Shown in pieces: positions 1 to 11,772 of a stretch of DNA of 64,000 nt. The notes under the pieces are model-generated. The model worked only from the letters and a program-made list of their open reading frames with translations, ran no database searches and was not told where the DNA came from. Source of the stretch: Carettochelys insculpta (lineage: Eukaryota; Chordata; Testudines; Carettochelyidae); NCBI RefSeq assembly GCF_033958435.1, contig NC_134137.1, forward strand, positions 172,249,501 through 172,313,500, read 5' to 3'. Every line of letters begins with the position of its first letter. The stretch's first letter is position 1. The position numbers were made by a program, and so were the translations under genes.

Positions 1-935
1 AAGACTGCCTTATTCAGACGTGACGTAAACATGAACTGCCATCTTGCTGACCTCTTTGTTCTATGAGCACACCCAGCACAGCATGGCTGTCTCATTACTG
101 TCACACACACACAGGACACCCCAGGGAGTCACAGTTCAGATTTTCCATTAGCATCAAATGTATATAGATCTCTGAACTCCCATAACCTAGACTGATGAAA
201 GCAGATTATGACAAAATTGTTTTTACATAACTTACATACCTAATCGACTAATATGGGGTTGGATGTTTAAAGGTCACCAATTTCCCAAACAGTGTGAGAG
301 AATATTTTTCTGCTCACTTCATTTATATATAGCATGAAGTATATATTTGGGGCCTGATATTTTTTCTACCTTTATTCACAATGAGTGACAATTTACTCTG
401 CGTAGAGCCATTATTTGAATAAGAACACTGTACAGGTCATACTCTCAGTTACACTAAAGCCTTTTATGCTGCTGTGGTAGCACAAAGGGACCTTCAAGTA
501 GATGGAAATGGTGCCCTGAAAATATTCCTTTCACACAAGGTTTGGTGTAGGGCTGCTATAGGGCTGATGTCTGTCCGCTGGCCTTTCTCCCAGTTCTCAG
601 TGTTGGAAGTGGATCAACCACTGCATTATGATTGTTTTCTGCTTCCTAGCACTTCTTGAAGGTCATGGCAAGGAGAACATAAGTTAGAGCAGTCCTGAGG
701 CTGCTCTGCCTTACACAAGGGGTCAGACAGCCCCATAGTAGTGCTCAGGAATGGAGTAACTGAAAAGGAGGCCTTACGTGAACATGATGCAGGAACCAAG
801 AGGCATAGCACTTCTTCTCTTGGGTGAAAGAGTTGAAAATGTAACTGAGATGGAGATGTCATTGTGTAAATAAAAACAGGAAAAAATAGCATCTTCTAGC
901 TGAGGAGCTCAAAGATGTTTGTAAATATTTATGAT
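1..935. other. Unassigned AT-rich non-coding DNA
   Basis: No gene, RNA gene or repeat family is recognisable. A short (CA)n run lies near position 105. Open frames are short and lack codon structure or recognisable domains. Confidence 0.6.
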
Positions 936-1080
936 GTAATCCATGCAATCGTCCCTGTGACATAGATGAATATTGGTCCTGTTTATAGACATAAGGAGAC
1001 TGAGGCACAGAGACACTAAGTTGCCCAAGGTCACGTAGGAGCTCCCCAACAAAACTAGCAAAAGAACCCAGAAACCCTGT
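936..1080. repeat. Probable ancient MIR/L2-like fragment
   Basis: The string reading ACTGAGGCACAGAGA followed by TTGCCCAAGGTCAC matches the central part of old amniote MIR/L2-type repeats as I remember it. The copy is diverged, so boundaries are approximate. The exact family is uncertain. Confidence 0.4.
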
Positions 1081-2730
1081 CTCCCTAAACCTGTGTTGCT
1101 CACACAAAAATCTCACCCTCCCAGTCCTTGTTTATAGCAAAAAAAGCATGTGCTCCACTGAGCCCCTATTTGATGTTTAATGTAAAAGTGGTGTGAAACC
1201 TATTGGGCTCAGGTTGATTGGCTCTCACCGTTCTGTCCAAAAGGCTGAGTTCAACTGTTGTTTTAATTCCCAGACAAAAATACATTCTGCTAGGAAAGGG
1301 CCAATGGAGTGGCAATTCTGGGTGGCAATCCTGCTCATATCTTTGAAACCACAACAACAGCAAAGTCTAAAGCTAGGACATTCAGAGTTTAAAGCAAAGT
1401 GTACAGGAAACTCCTGAACAGGAGAGTCTGACATTTCCCACTAAACTGCCCAGACTGCTGTAATGCTGCCATCTCTGTGATCACACTGCTCTACGTTCCC
1501 TGCCTGATTCCTGAGAGTGCTTCCTTGCAAGATGGTATTTTTGGAGCCAAGGGCTCTGGGAACTTCAGCCAGTGGCTCAGATTGATTCTGGCTGCGATTT
1601 TGGGCAGCCACAATACTAGTTCAGCTTGTATTGGAAATAGGTGCCACTAAGCACTGGCTTCTAACTTGGTTCATGTCAGCCTGCGAGCCAGCTAGCCTGT
1701 GTCTAATTCCAATGGGGGCAGGGAACAGTAGGCCTCAATCCTATCAGGTGATGGGCATGTCTTTCAAGAGGCTAATCACCCAAAGCACTTTGCAGGATTG
1801 GTTCCCTAGAGAGGCCTGTGGAAGCTCTTTGTTTGATGAGGAACTTGCAAAGAAGGTTTTTCTTTCTCCCTGTGGAGTGTGAACGATTGTAATGGAGGTT
1901 AGAATTGGCATCATCACCGTGAGTTCAGTTCCATAACCCTCTGACTGGGCTAGGTTGTTACAACCACACAACCCCTGTTTTACTGAATTTGACTCTGCTC
2001 AGATTGTGACTTCGGCTTCAATTGGAAAAATGGGGCTGCTTGCTTAATGCACCCTGCTGCAAGCAAGTGAGGGGTGAGGGACGGGAAAAGGTGGGGAAAA
2101 TGGAGGGGCATTCGCCAGTGCACAGTGGGGAGGAACTTACCCTATCCTACACAACACCTGGGAACAGGGCAGGAGTTGTAACCCTGAGTCAAAATTTGTT
2201 CTTGTTAGTGGCAGAGTTTTGCCTTGTATGATTAAGAGTAAAGCTGTCTAAATTGCTCCTGCACGTTAAGTTCCGCTGGTCCCATAATGATTCCTCAGAC
2301 TACTTGCTGCTTTGGGGTCAGAGCGCAGATGTGTCAGTCAGTGACTTGGGGATGTGTGCCTCTAGTTGACATGCCTGAACATTTTTCTGACAATATGTGG
2401 AGCGGCATTATCTACCTCTGACGTTTCTGCATACGCGGCCTCTCTCAGTTGGAGTCGATAGCTCCTTTCTTGCAAAGGAGACTTTTAAAAAAATCTCTTG
2501 GCAGTGTCAAAATATCACCAAGTTCCGGAGAGCTAATGGGCATAATAGAGGCTGAGTCATGGAGGAAATGGAAATGAACCCTATATTTTACAAGGCAATA
2601 CAAATGGGAAATCACAAACCATGAGACAATGCCAAATCACCCTTTTGGGCTATCACCAGACCAAGTACAGTTAAAGAGGGACCCAGTATAGCAGAATATG
2701 ACGGAGCAGGTCAAAGGATCTCCCCTCCCA
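1081..2730. other. Unassigned non-coding DNA
   Basis: Nothing recognisable. Frames of up to 83 codons lie on both strands but show no domain, and no pair of frames is joined by plausible splice sites. Confidence 0.55.
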
Positions 2731-4921
2731 GGAAATGTCTTTGTTAGAAACGTCCTGTGTCAGTTCTCAGGTTACCCAGGACTGTGGATCACTTTGTTAC
2801 CTCACTGCCTCCAACAAGAGGAAGAGCTGCTTGAGCTTAAATGGGTGTCAGTCGCCTGACACCACCAACCTGTTACCACCACCCATAAAATCTCCTGAGG
2901 GCGCAGCCAGCCCCAAGGTTGGCATGCAAGTTAACAATAGGTGCACTTCATTCCCCCAAGCCCTACGTACTGTTCCCCTCTAGTGTCCAGCCCCCTTGGC
3001 CACAGCACACTCGTGGAAGTATCAGGTCTGCTGCTGCCCCTGAGGGAACAGGGTGTGCATCAGCTTAAATGACTGAGGTCAGCTCCTGGTGTAATACCAC
3101 AGCACAGAGATTTATTTATATTGACAACAACAATACATCTATTATCAAAGGTTCAAGATCTAAGTGAGAAAGGATACTGGAAGCAATAGGGTTACACATG
3201 GAAGAAAACCACAACACAATTTCTAGAGACTAATCATAACTTAGCAGGCTATCTGCTCTCTAAAGAAGTTTATCTCACCCGCAAATGTACCTCATAGTGT
3301 TCTCAAACAAACCTGGTTGAGATCCCATCTTCATGACTGACATTGCATTGCCTAATTACTTCCTAGGAGCAGGAGAAAAGGGTGCCTTCCTTATCTTTTC
3401 ATTATAGCCCTCAAATTTCATTGCTTGTGCCTTAAATGCAGGAATACCATTCCGCTCCCCCATGGTAGTTTATTCTCTGGTGGGCTTCCTCCTTGGTGAT
3501 TTCCCATCCCTCCCGTTGACTTTATGTGTAACTATGGCTTCCTTTGTGTTGGCATGTCAACAGAGATGTGAACACATACTTTGTCTTGCAGAACCTGTTT
3601 GTTAACTCTGCCTTGGTGCAGACTTTAGAAACATATTTTCTGTACACCGACATAGCTCCTTACATAGTCATGTTCAAGAGTTTCCCACATAACTTTTTCT
3701 ATACATTTCAAAGTTATATTAATGACCAGTACGACCCCTGGCTTTCGTTGAAGACCTTACAACATTCCTTGGTGAACCAGAATGTATGGCTCAGGATTGT
3801 CTTGTAGCTTCCTTGCCAGCTGACACTGAAAGGTTGTCCAGGTTACACATCCCCCCTTTGAAACAGCCCATATTACCCCAATTCCCCTCGTATATCCAGT
3901 CTGACGCACAGTCTCACAAAGACAGAGACTCCGCCCCTTTTCAGACAAGTAGCCCCTGTCATGTGAGACCTGGAACTGGGCATCATTCAAGAAAAATTCA
4001 GAGAATTAATCAGACTACCCAGGCAAGATTCCAGCTTGAAAAGGTGCGGGACACAACTGGTTCATAAATATTGATACATAAAATGTGGGTCTGAGGGGCT
4101 AGAGTGGCCATCTCAGCGCCCCTCTCAGGGAGAAACTGGTACCTGTACTCCCTCCTGTTAGTGGGGCCAGAGGTTCAGAGCAGAGCAGGGGAGGTTGAGC
4201 CTGGTAGAAGTTAAATATTATGAGACCTAGAGCACCCCCATTGTCTCAGCTTGTTTCATTTCACTCCATTTTCGATTTGATACATAGGGTTAGTGCATTG
4301 TCAGTGGGGGAGCCTGCATGTCACTCATTTAATACCTTCTTGTAAAGTGGGTGGGAATAGAACATTCTGAAGAATTTTGGAGTTCTGATGGGTACCGTTT
4401 CGAAATTGTGGGGAGGGTGCCTGTTAATGAACCTCTTATCGAACTGACTTCAAATTTGGTTTAAAAAAAAAACCTATCTCGATCACAGGCCAACTCTATC
4501 CATTGTGGGACCTATTTTCTTTTCATGGTCAAATTTGGAGGAGTATTAAAATTGGGCTTATAACAGAAACTCAGTTGCAAATTTCATTACGAAGTGGCTT
4601 CCACCACTCCATTACATATGTCAGTGAAGGGAATGAGTCTCTTTAACCCCAATCTACACAGGAAATTTCTGTTGACTGCAGCAATATGAAATGACTACAG
4701 CTGGGTTGTTCAATGTTATTGAGGGGGCTCAGTTGTTGAATAGAAGGAATAAGACGCTGTCATGACTCGGTAACAGATGGAAGCCAATACAACATAATGA
4801 GTTGTGCTCTGTCTGCCTCCCAGAGGGAACTACCCGCTTGGGAGAGGTTTAAAAACTTATTCCTTCAGAATTGCTAGGACAATGAGTAGTGCCTGAGGCT
4901 TACAGAGTTAGGAAGACTGAG
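2731..4921. other. Unassigned non-coding DNA, possibly holding an old LTR
   Basis: No gene is recognised. Around 2735-3500 the base composition shifts. A minus-strand AATAAA (plus-strand TTTATT near 3111) follows a C-rich stretch, an arrangement seen in LTRs read on the minus strand. No matching second LTR, primer-binding site or internal retroviral sequence was found, so the LTR reading is only a guess. The rest has a short poly-A run near 4462 and nothing else of note. Confidence 0.25.
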
Positions 4922-6180
4922 CCTGACTTGGTTTTTTTTGCATGTGAAATGTTATGGACTAGATTACAAGTATGTGCAAAATTATAAAAATGTGTATATT
5001 TGCTAACAGTGATGAACATATGCCATGTTAAACATTATTTGATTTTAGAATTGGTTATTGCCAAACGCTTTCCCATAAAGCACTAAAAGGACACAAATAT
5101 CTTGGTTTCCCCTTTAGTTAACACTTTCTGTTGCATTTTCAGACATTGTTCACGTGGCATTTCATTACATGCCTATAGCCAAAATCTTCCACCTCTTGAA
5201 GAAAATAATCTGTATGCGTTACCTACCACAGAGAATTTGTTTTTGTAACATGAGCAAGGTACCCATATGTTTAAATGAGCATGCAAATCCACCCTAAGGG
5301 ACACCACAGTGCTCTCTCAGAACGATATCTTCAACCAGCAATAAACTGAAAAACTATAAGACAGTTCAGCACTGGAACAAGAACGTGTTAGGAGAGAAAT
5401 TAGTAGGAGTGGGTGGCCTTGGAAAGGAAAATGTGGTTGTATTAAAAACTTTCCCTTATGAGAGCTGGTAGCAAATTGGAACCATACACTGAGCTTTTTT
5501 GTCTTAAATTATTAATCTATTGTAGGAAACTGGAAAAGGAATTTGGCCATCTTATCCTAGGCTGTAGCACATTTGTCCAAATCAGAAAAAACACCACTCA
5601 TAATAATAGCATAAATAACACAAATATAATATTTTATGTTTACACAGCACTGGATAAATACTATTTAATTCATATGCACAGGGCAGTCTGTTTTCAGGAA
5701 ATACGTGAAACTTGGGGATTGTGGGTCTTGCAACTTCAGTTTGAATGTCTGTGTTCCACCAGGCCTTCCAGTCCTTTTATACTACAGGTACTATCTCTCT
5801 AATCTATCTAAACTGCCCAGGAATATTGTTGTTTGTTTTGGCCCAAGCTATAATATTGCTCACCTTCTTTGTTAAGAATGTCCTGACCTATTGAACTTTT
5901 TCATGAGGCAAGTACTATGGAGTTTAGCTGCAACAGACCATGACCATGTGAATGATGTCTAAAAATGCAACAGAAAGTGTTAATTAAAGAGGAAACCAAG
6001 ATATTTGTGTCCTTTTAGTGCTTTATGAGAAAGGGTTTGGCAATAACCAATTCTAAACTCAAATAATGCTTTAACATAGCATATGTTCATCGCTGTTAGC
6101 AAATATACACATTTTTATAATTTTGCACATACTTATAATCTAGTCCATAACATTTCACATGTGAAAAAAGCCAAGTTAGG
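4922..6180. mobile_element. Foldback element with about 240-bp terminal inverted repeats
   Basis: Positions about 4922-5161 recur in reverse complement at about 5938-6180, more than 90% identical by eye, with only scattered substitutions and single-base indels. Both outer ends begin CCTGACTTGG or CCTAACTTGG. The 776-bp interior between the arms has no transposase frame and is not recognised. The layout fits a non-autonomous foldback DNA transposon. Two inverted copies of one repeat around unrelated DNA is the alternative. A clear target duplication is not visible: TGAG on the left and TGAA on the right is the best candidate. Confidence 0.7.
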
Positions 6181-6260
6181 TGAAGTAACAGTTTAGTGAA
6201 AAATAGAATAAAATAAAATAAAAATAAAAATGCAAGGTTTGATTTAAAAGACAATCAGCT

Positions 6261-6475
6261 GGAAGGAGAGAGAGCTCAGTAGTTTAAATGTTAGCTTTGT
6301 AAATATGGGATTGTGAACTCAATCCTTGAGAAGGCCATTTAGGGGTCTAAAGCAAACAGGTTTTTTTTAAAAAGAAATCTGTCAGGAATGGTGCTTGGCC
6401 CTGCTGAGAAGGCAGGGGACTAGGCTCAGTAACCTCTTGATATCCCTTCCAGCTCTATGATATATGTGTATTTGT
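6261..6475 (+). mobile_element. tRNA-derived turtle-type SINE (Cry/polIII family)
   Basis: The head carries an AGCTCAGTAG-like A-box region and a degenerate B-box, followed by the family string GGCCATTTAGGGGTCT, an A/T-rich linker, and the tail GGTGCTTGGCCCTGCTGAGA ... CCCTTCCAGCTCTATGA. The same head and tail order recurs at 25.5 kb and, inverted, at 43.6 kb. The tail resembles the 3' end of turtle CR1, which fits the known use of CR1 machinery by this SINE family. This copy is diverged. Confidence 0.8.
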
Positions 6476-8144
6476 ATGTATACGAATGGGTTACATAGCC
6501 ATTTGAACCAGAACACAATGGTGATGCTTTAGAACCCATGAGTTTGTGAATCCATATACTAAGAAAAAAAATCCATAAAATCATGACTAATGAGGAAAAA
6601 GTGAGAAAGGAAAAGAATTGGCAAAAGTGTTCATCAGTCTCCACCTTTGTTCAGTCAGAAAGGGTCACGAATCGAAGGATGTGTCCAAGAACAAGAATTG
6701 GATTAGACAGTTTTAAGCAGTAAATTAATCATGTGCTGGAAGGGTGCTTCCTGGTGATTGGTGATTGGCTGGATTTGCCTCAGACCCTTTTAAATCTAGT
6801 TATTAACAGCATCTTCCACAAGTTATAAAGGTCTTGTCACCATTATTATTGCTGAAAACAGTACATAGGAATTCTCACTTGTCATTTAAAAAGTTCCATG
6901 AGATAAGTTCCCACATTAGAAAATTGAATACAACTGAGTAGTAGCATGGGATAAAGAGCACATGCTAACTGCTACAACCTGCTAAATTGGTCTCTGTAAA
7001 AATGGGTACAAATGACCTCATTGAAACAATCCCCAGACTTGGTCTGGATCAGACTGTCACAGATTAGACCTATATGTAGAACAGAGTGACATACTGAAGA
7101 GATGTTCTGAGTTCCGCATTTTTCTTCTAAGCTTGGAGCCTCACAACTCAAGTGACACTTCTCTGCACTAGTACATTACAAGCAGCAGGTAGAGCATATC
7201 CTACCAACATCATCTTTGCAATCAACCTTCCCCTTACCCCTCGCTAGCTACACACAGTAGAGATGTATCAAGTGGACCAAATAACAGAAATGGAAGTAGG
7301 TGGACAAGCTATCATGAATTACCCAATCTGGAAATTTAATGTAACTACAGAGTGGAAGGTTAACACCAGTTGTGGCAGGGTTTACTGGCAGTGAAAGGCA
7401 TGCTGCTTTGTATTGTACATCGTGCCTGATGAAATCTAAACTGTACCACAGCTTAAACTTAATTTCAGATCCTCAGCAATCTTATTGCTGATCCATTAAT
7501 AGTTGGCTTTGCTAGTATAGTATAGTTTGTCTTTCACTGATTCTGTTCACATCTACCAGTTACCTTCCTATGTGATTACATTCTGGTGACTTTATGCTAC
7601 ACTCTTCTGGTGCAACTAAATGCAGATGTTGGCTCGTATCTTTTAGTATCTGGCAAAATAACACTTGTAACAGAGCCATGATAATAACAACCAAAATAGG
7701 TCAGGGACCCAAAACAGAAACTTAGTGTCCAGTGCAATAATCAACTCATAGTAAATGGCTAACACATCTAATAAGCAAGTGTGGTTGGGTGCGGTCTTCT
7801 TCAGGCATTTCATAACTAGAACTCAGGTAACACTTGCAGTAAATATACCTTACAGAGCAGCATCTGTTGTGTGAAAAGGGATGGGAGATGAGATGGTGAG
7901 TATGAAAAATCAGAACAGTGGTGGGGTGGGATAATAGGTCATCTAGGATAATAGATAATATAAGACAAGCCCCAAATATCATCGCTCTATATGGTGAGGG
8001 CATCATCCAAAGCTCTGTTGAATTGTCACTGACATCAAATGTTACAAATATCTGACTGTGTGGCTAATAGGTTTCACAGTTTGCTTACGTTTTGCAAAAG
8101 GTCACCCTTGAGACCAGTCTCTTGGCTCAGACATGCCACTGATT
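6476..8144. other. Unassigned AT-rich non-coding DNA
   Basis: No gene or familiar repeat is seen. The longest frame is 86 codons and contains no recognisable motif. Confidence 0.55.
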
Positions 8145-8152
8145 TTCTTACC

Positions 8153-8664
8153 CAGGGGTCTGCAACCTGAGGCTCAGGAGCTCCATAAGGCTTTTTAAGG
8201 ACTTCTCTGTGGCTCCCAGTGCTATAATTACAAAGTAAAAAAACTCCTCCGCCTTATTATTTTTGATAAACAGTGTCCATCTAAAATCCCAACAATGGAC
8301 AACTCACATCTAAATAGCAAACAATGTGTGATCTCAAAACATTGGATAAGCCTCCCTAGTGTCCTCCAGAGAGAGAGAGAAGTTTTAGGAGTGAAAGTCA
8401 GGAAGACAGTGGTACAAACACACATGTAAACTGTAAGGAAATAGAATATGTAAGAAGTTTGTGAATGCCCAGCAGTAAACATGTATCACATTACAAATCA
8501 CTGTGTGCATGTTGTTTTTAAAATAGGGGTTACAAAAAGTATGGTTTGACATTAGTTGTTAAGGACTGTCTCTTATTCACATGCATTGTGGCTCTTGAAT
8601 TATTGAGTTCCTTACTGAATTGGAAAAAAATAGCTCTTCTTTCTGTTTTGGTTGCTGACCCCTC
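8153..8664. mobile_element. hAT-type non-autonomous DNA transposon
   Basis: The left end reads CAGGGGTCTGCAACC and the right end GGTTGCTGACCCCTC, which are inverted repeats of the hAT (Charlie-like) type. The flanking 8-mers TTCTTACC (8145-8152) and CTCTAACC (8665-8672) match at 6 of 8 positions, as an aged 8-bp target duplication would. The 512-bp body has no transposase and keeps subterminal GTGGCTC motifs near both ends. Confidence 0.75.
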
Positions 8665-8672
8665 CTCTAACC

Positions 8673-10127
8673 ATTTGTGGTGAATAAGGCTCCCATGGAA
8701 ATCTTTGTACAAGCCATAGATTTAAAAAAAGATGGCCTTGATCCAAAACATCAGATGAGGATAATAATGCTCAACTTTAAGAAAGTCCAGAGCCAGACTT
8801 TGTCTTGTCTTTAGTGTTAAGGCCACTGCCCTGGCCAAGTTCCCAACAGGGGCAGTAAGATCTTGCTTTCTTACAATTTTCTACAATTTCTGCTTGACTC
8901 AGTATTGATCCGCAATTTCTATCTTGAGCAGTGTTGGAACATGTTTAGTTGCTGTTAAATGATGCAAAATTGATCAAAAGATGCATGCATTTTAGTGGTT
9001 GTTGAAGTGATCTATCCATAGTTTATAGAGGTGTCTCAGGATAGAGTCAATTAGTGTTTCTAAAATACTTGGCTCTTCAGATGGAATGTTCTGGGAAAAT
9101 TCACCTTGTTTGTTTTGCTGTGCTCCGAGAGTGCCACTGTTGTGTCAAGTGTATAAATGGACAGGCACTAAGCAAAGAGTTTGCAGTCTATTGATGATGT
9201 TTATAAAAAGGAAATACTTACATAAGACATTGTTGGCTTATGGCTATGGTTGGAACAATATACTGCCAGGCTTTTCAGGAAAGCCACTGAATACTTTGTT
9301 TTTGAGGAGACCAACCTCTTTTAATGGCAAAGAAAATAAATTAAGGCTTGAGAGGAAGTATTTATCTCTTTTCTGCTTAATCAATCATAGGTTGAAACCA
9401 ACACCTTCTTGTCTTCAGTCACTCAATAATTATGCTTTTGGTTTATTGGCTGATTAATTGTAAGGAACCTGTTTCTCAGTTAAATTCAGAGAGTGAACAT
9501 GAGTAACTATACTGTTAGCAGTGTTCTCTTCCTTCCTTCCTTCCTTCCCTTGTCCTGAATTATTTGTGGAGATGTCTGATAGTCTGAAGTCTCTTGGTGT
9601 GTGTTGATTTGGGTAATTCAGAGACATGTTCACAAAGGCTTTTTTAATGTATGCAAAGCACTTAATACCTCTGCCAGACTTTGGTTTTAAGTGCTTAAAG
9701 AAAACCACCATTCAGCTTATGAACCAGATTTAGTGCAGGCCAGACCCTAAACAGCCCTGTTCCGTTGCTGTGTTTGACATGTCATTGCATCAGTTTAAAG
9801 ACAAACTTGAACACGGCTTGTTCTCTCTCTCTGTTCTTGCAAAGCGAGCTCATATAAAACATGTAATCCTTGGCTACAAGTTGTACTAATTTAACTCCAT
9901 CAGTTTAGAAACTGATCGAGTCAAGTTGCTACAGCCCGCTGTGATGCTTCTCCAGGGCACCCACAGCTGTGAGTTGTCTCCAGCCCCCAGTCCACCGGGC
10001 CTTCCCAGTATGCATAGAAGGGCTGCTCCTAAAGAGACAGTACCCTCCAGACTACCAGTTCCACCCCAGATCACCACTTGCTTCACATACAACACTTAAA
10101 TATGCTTATAGTGAAAGCAAGTACATG
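8673..10127. other. Unassigned non-coding DNA with a short (CTTC)n tract
   Basis: A short CTTC-unit microsatellite lies at about 9529-9552. No gene or dispersed repeat is recognised in the remainder. Confidence 0.5.
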
Positions 10128-11165
10128 TTCATAGAATCATACAATTGCAGGACCGGAAGGGACCTCGAGACGTCCTGTCCCCTGCACTCAGTGCAGAACC
10201 AAGTGTTATCTAGACTAGCGGTTCCCAAACTTTTCGGCATTCCCCCCACCCTTTTGATTCCTGAGAAACCGTCACACCTCCCCACCTCTTTTTTACCATC
10301 CCCCAACCCCACTGTTACCAAAAATTCAATTAGTAATTTAAAATAAACACAAATACTCGATATAAAAATGTTATTTAAAATTAAAAATAAGCACAAATAG
10401 TTTTTCCTGCTCCCTTGTGGGTGCCTGGTGCAGCCCCAGCTGCCTGAGCCCCGTGCCAGCCACCAGAGCTGCCTGCACCAGCCACCCACCCACCTGACAT
10501 CTGTAGTGCTGGAGCCCCCTGCCTGAGCCACCCATCTGCCCCCCGCCTGAGGCCCACACTGCCAGGACCAGCTGCCTCCCCACTAGTCACCCACCCCAGC
10601 CGTGTGCCAGCCGCCCAAGCGCCATGCTGGTGGAGCCAGCTGCCTGCCCACCAGCCCAAGCCACCTTGTGCTGCCAGAGCCAGCCACCCACCTGCCAGCC
10701 CGAGCCCCACAAGCCCTGCTAGCCACCTGCCTGAGCCCCTCCTCTCCCATAAAGCCAGGCACCACTAGCCCCCGCTCTGACCCCAGCCCCAGCCCCCCAT
10801 CTAACCCCCATCTTCCTCCTCCTTCCCCACTCCAACTCACTTTCAGTCACCTTTGCAGGAGGCAGCTAGCTCCACATGGGTCTTCACCGTCTGCCCGGTT
10901 CTTGCAGTGGCTGTGCCAGGTCATCCACATAAAATGGCAGGGGCTGAGCGCCGGAAGCAAAGGCTGCCTCTTTCTTTGGGTGGGGAGAATGATGGGGGTG
11001 GGGAGAATGATGAGGGTGGGGGCTGGGTCGCCTCACATCCCCCTTGGTATTTCTTCATACCCCCAGTTTGAGAGACCATGATCTAGACCATCCCTGCCAG
11101 GTGTTTGCCTGACTTACTCTTAAAAATCTGCTGTGATGGAGATTCTACAGCTGTTGAACCTTGTG
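10128..11165 (-). mobile_element. CR1 LINE 3' fragment, split by a hAT insertion
   Basis: Positions 10128-10215 (CATAGAATCAT, then GGACCGGAAGGGACCTCGAG) continue at 11089-11165 (CATCCCTGCCAGGTGTTTG, then TTAAAAATCTGCTGTGATGG). Joined in thought they form the familiar 3' part of turtle/bird CR1 read on the minus strand. The break falls exactly at an 8-bp duplication flanking the hAT element at 10216-11080. The CR1 copy is therefore older than the insertion. Confidence 0.75.
10216..11080. mobile_element. hAT-type element inserted in CR1, perfect 8-bp duplication
   Basis: ATCTAGAC occurs at 10208-10215 and again at 11081-11088, immediately outside the element. The ends TAGCGGTTCCCAAACT and, inverted, CATGGTCTCTCAAACT follow the hAT consensus CAGNGGTTCTCAAACT. 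The 865-bp interior is very C-rich, with degenerate CCTGAGCC/CCAGCCACC tandem units at about 10420-10830. These units create long but meaningless frames on both strands. No transposase is encoded. Confidence 0.85.
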
Positions 11166-11437
11166 TCATTTAACACAGGGAAGAGATTCAAAAGATAGTG
11201 GGTAGAAGTAGTGGAAACAAATGGTTACACAGAAAATGAAAGCATGACAATCATCATAGAATCTACCTGTATTTAACTAGCTACTTTTATGTCTTAGTTA
11301 CAAGACATACCGCTAAGCTCACTCCCGATCTGCCCCATGTATTACAATCAGGCTTGGGTCTAACTTTCTGTGCATGAGAAAAGTCAAACTATCAGCAAGG
11401 GTATCTCTGCACCTTTAGTTATACCCCCAGAAATCTA

Positions 11438-11772
11438 CAGTAAACTCTTTCATATCCAACATTCTACTATCCAGAACTCTCAAATAACTGGCATGTTAAC
11501 CATCAGTAAATTTTAGTTATGTTTTCCATAAGTACAATACAGTGAAAGTAAATACAAACAAATACAACAAATACAGTATAAGTTCACAGTGTACAGTACT
11601 ACTGGGGTTGGTAAATAACGTACTCTGCATACATTTTTGTTTGTTTCTTGTCATCTAATCTTCATTTTCTTTAGTGTTATACATTGCCAGGTATACCTCT
11701 CTATTCTCCAAAGCATTTGAATATCCAGCAACCTCCCAGTCCCAGGACTGACAGATACAAAAGAGTTTACTG
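11438..11772. mobile_element. Tigger-like (Tc1/mariner superfamily) short element
   Basis: The left end CAGTAAACTCTTTCATATCC and the right end ACAAAAGAGTTTACTG are inverted repeats typical of Tigger-type elements. TA precedes the left end and TG follows the right end, one change from the expected TA duplication. The 335-bp body is AT-rich and non-coding. Confidence 0.7.

Noticed and set aside
10381..10840. Long overlapping Gly/Trp-rich and Pro-rich frames on both strands
   Set aside because: They follow the C-rich tandem interior of the hAT element; no domain and no stable frame.
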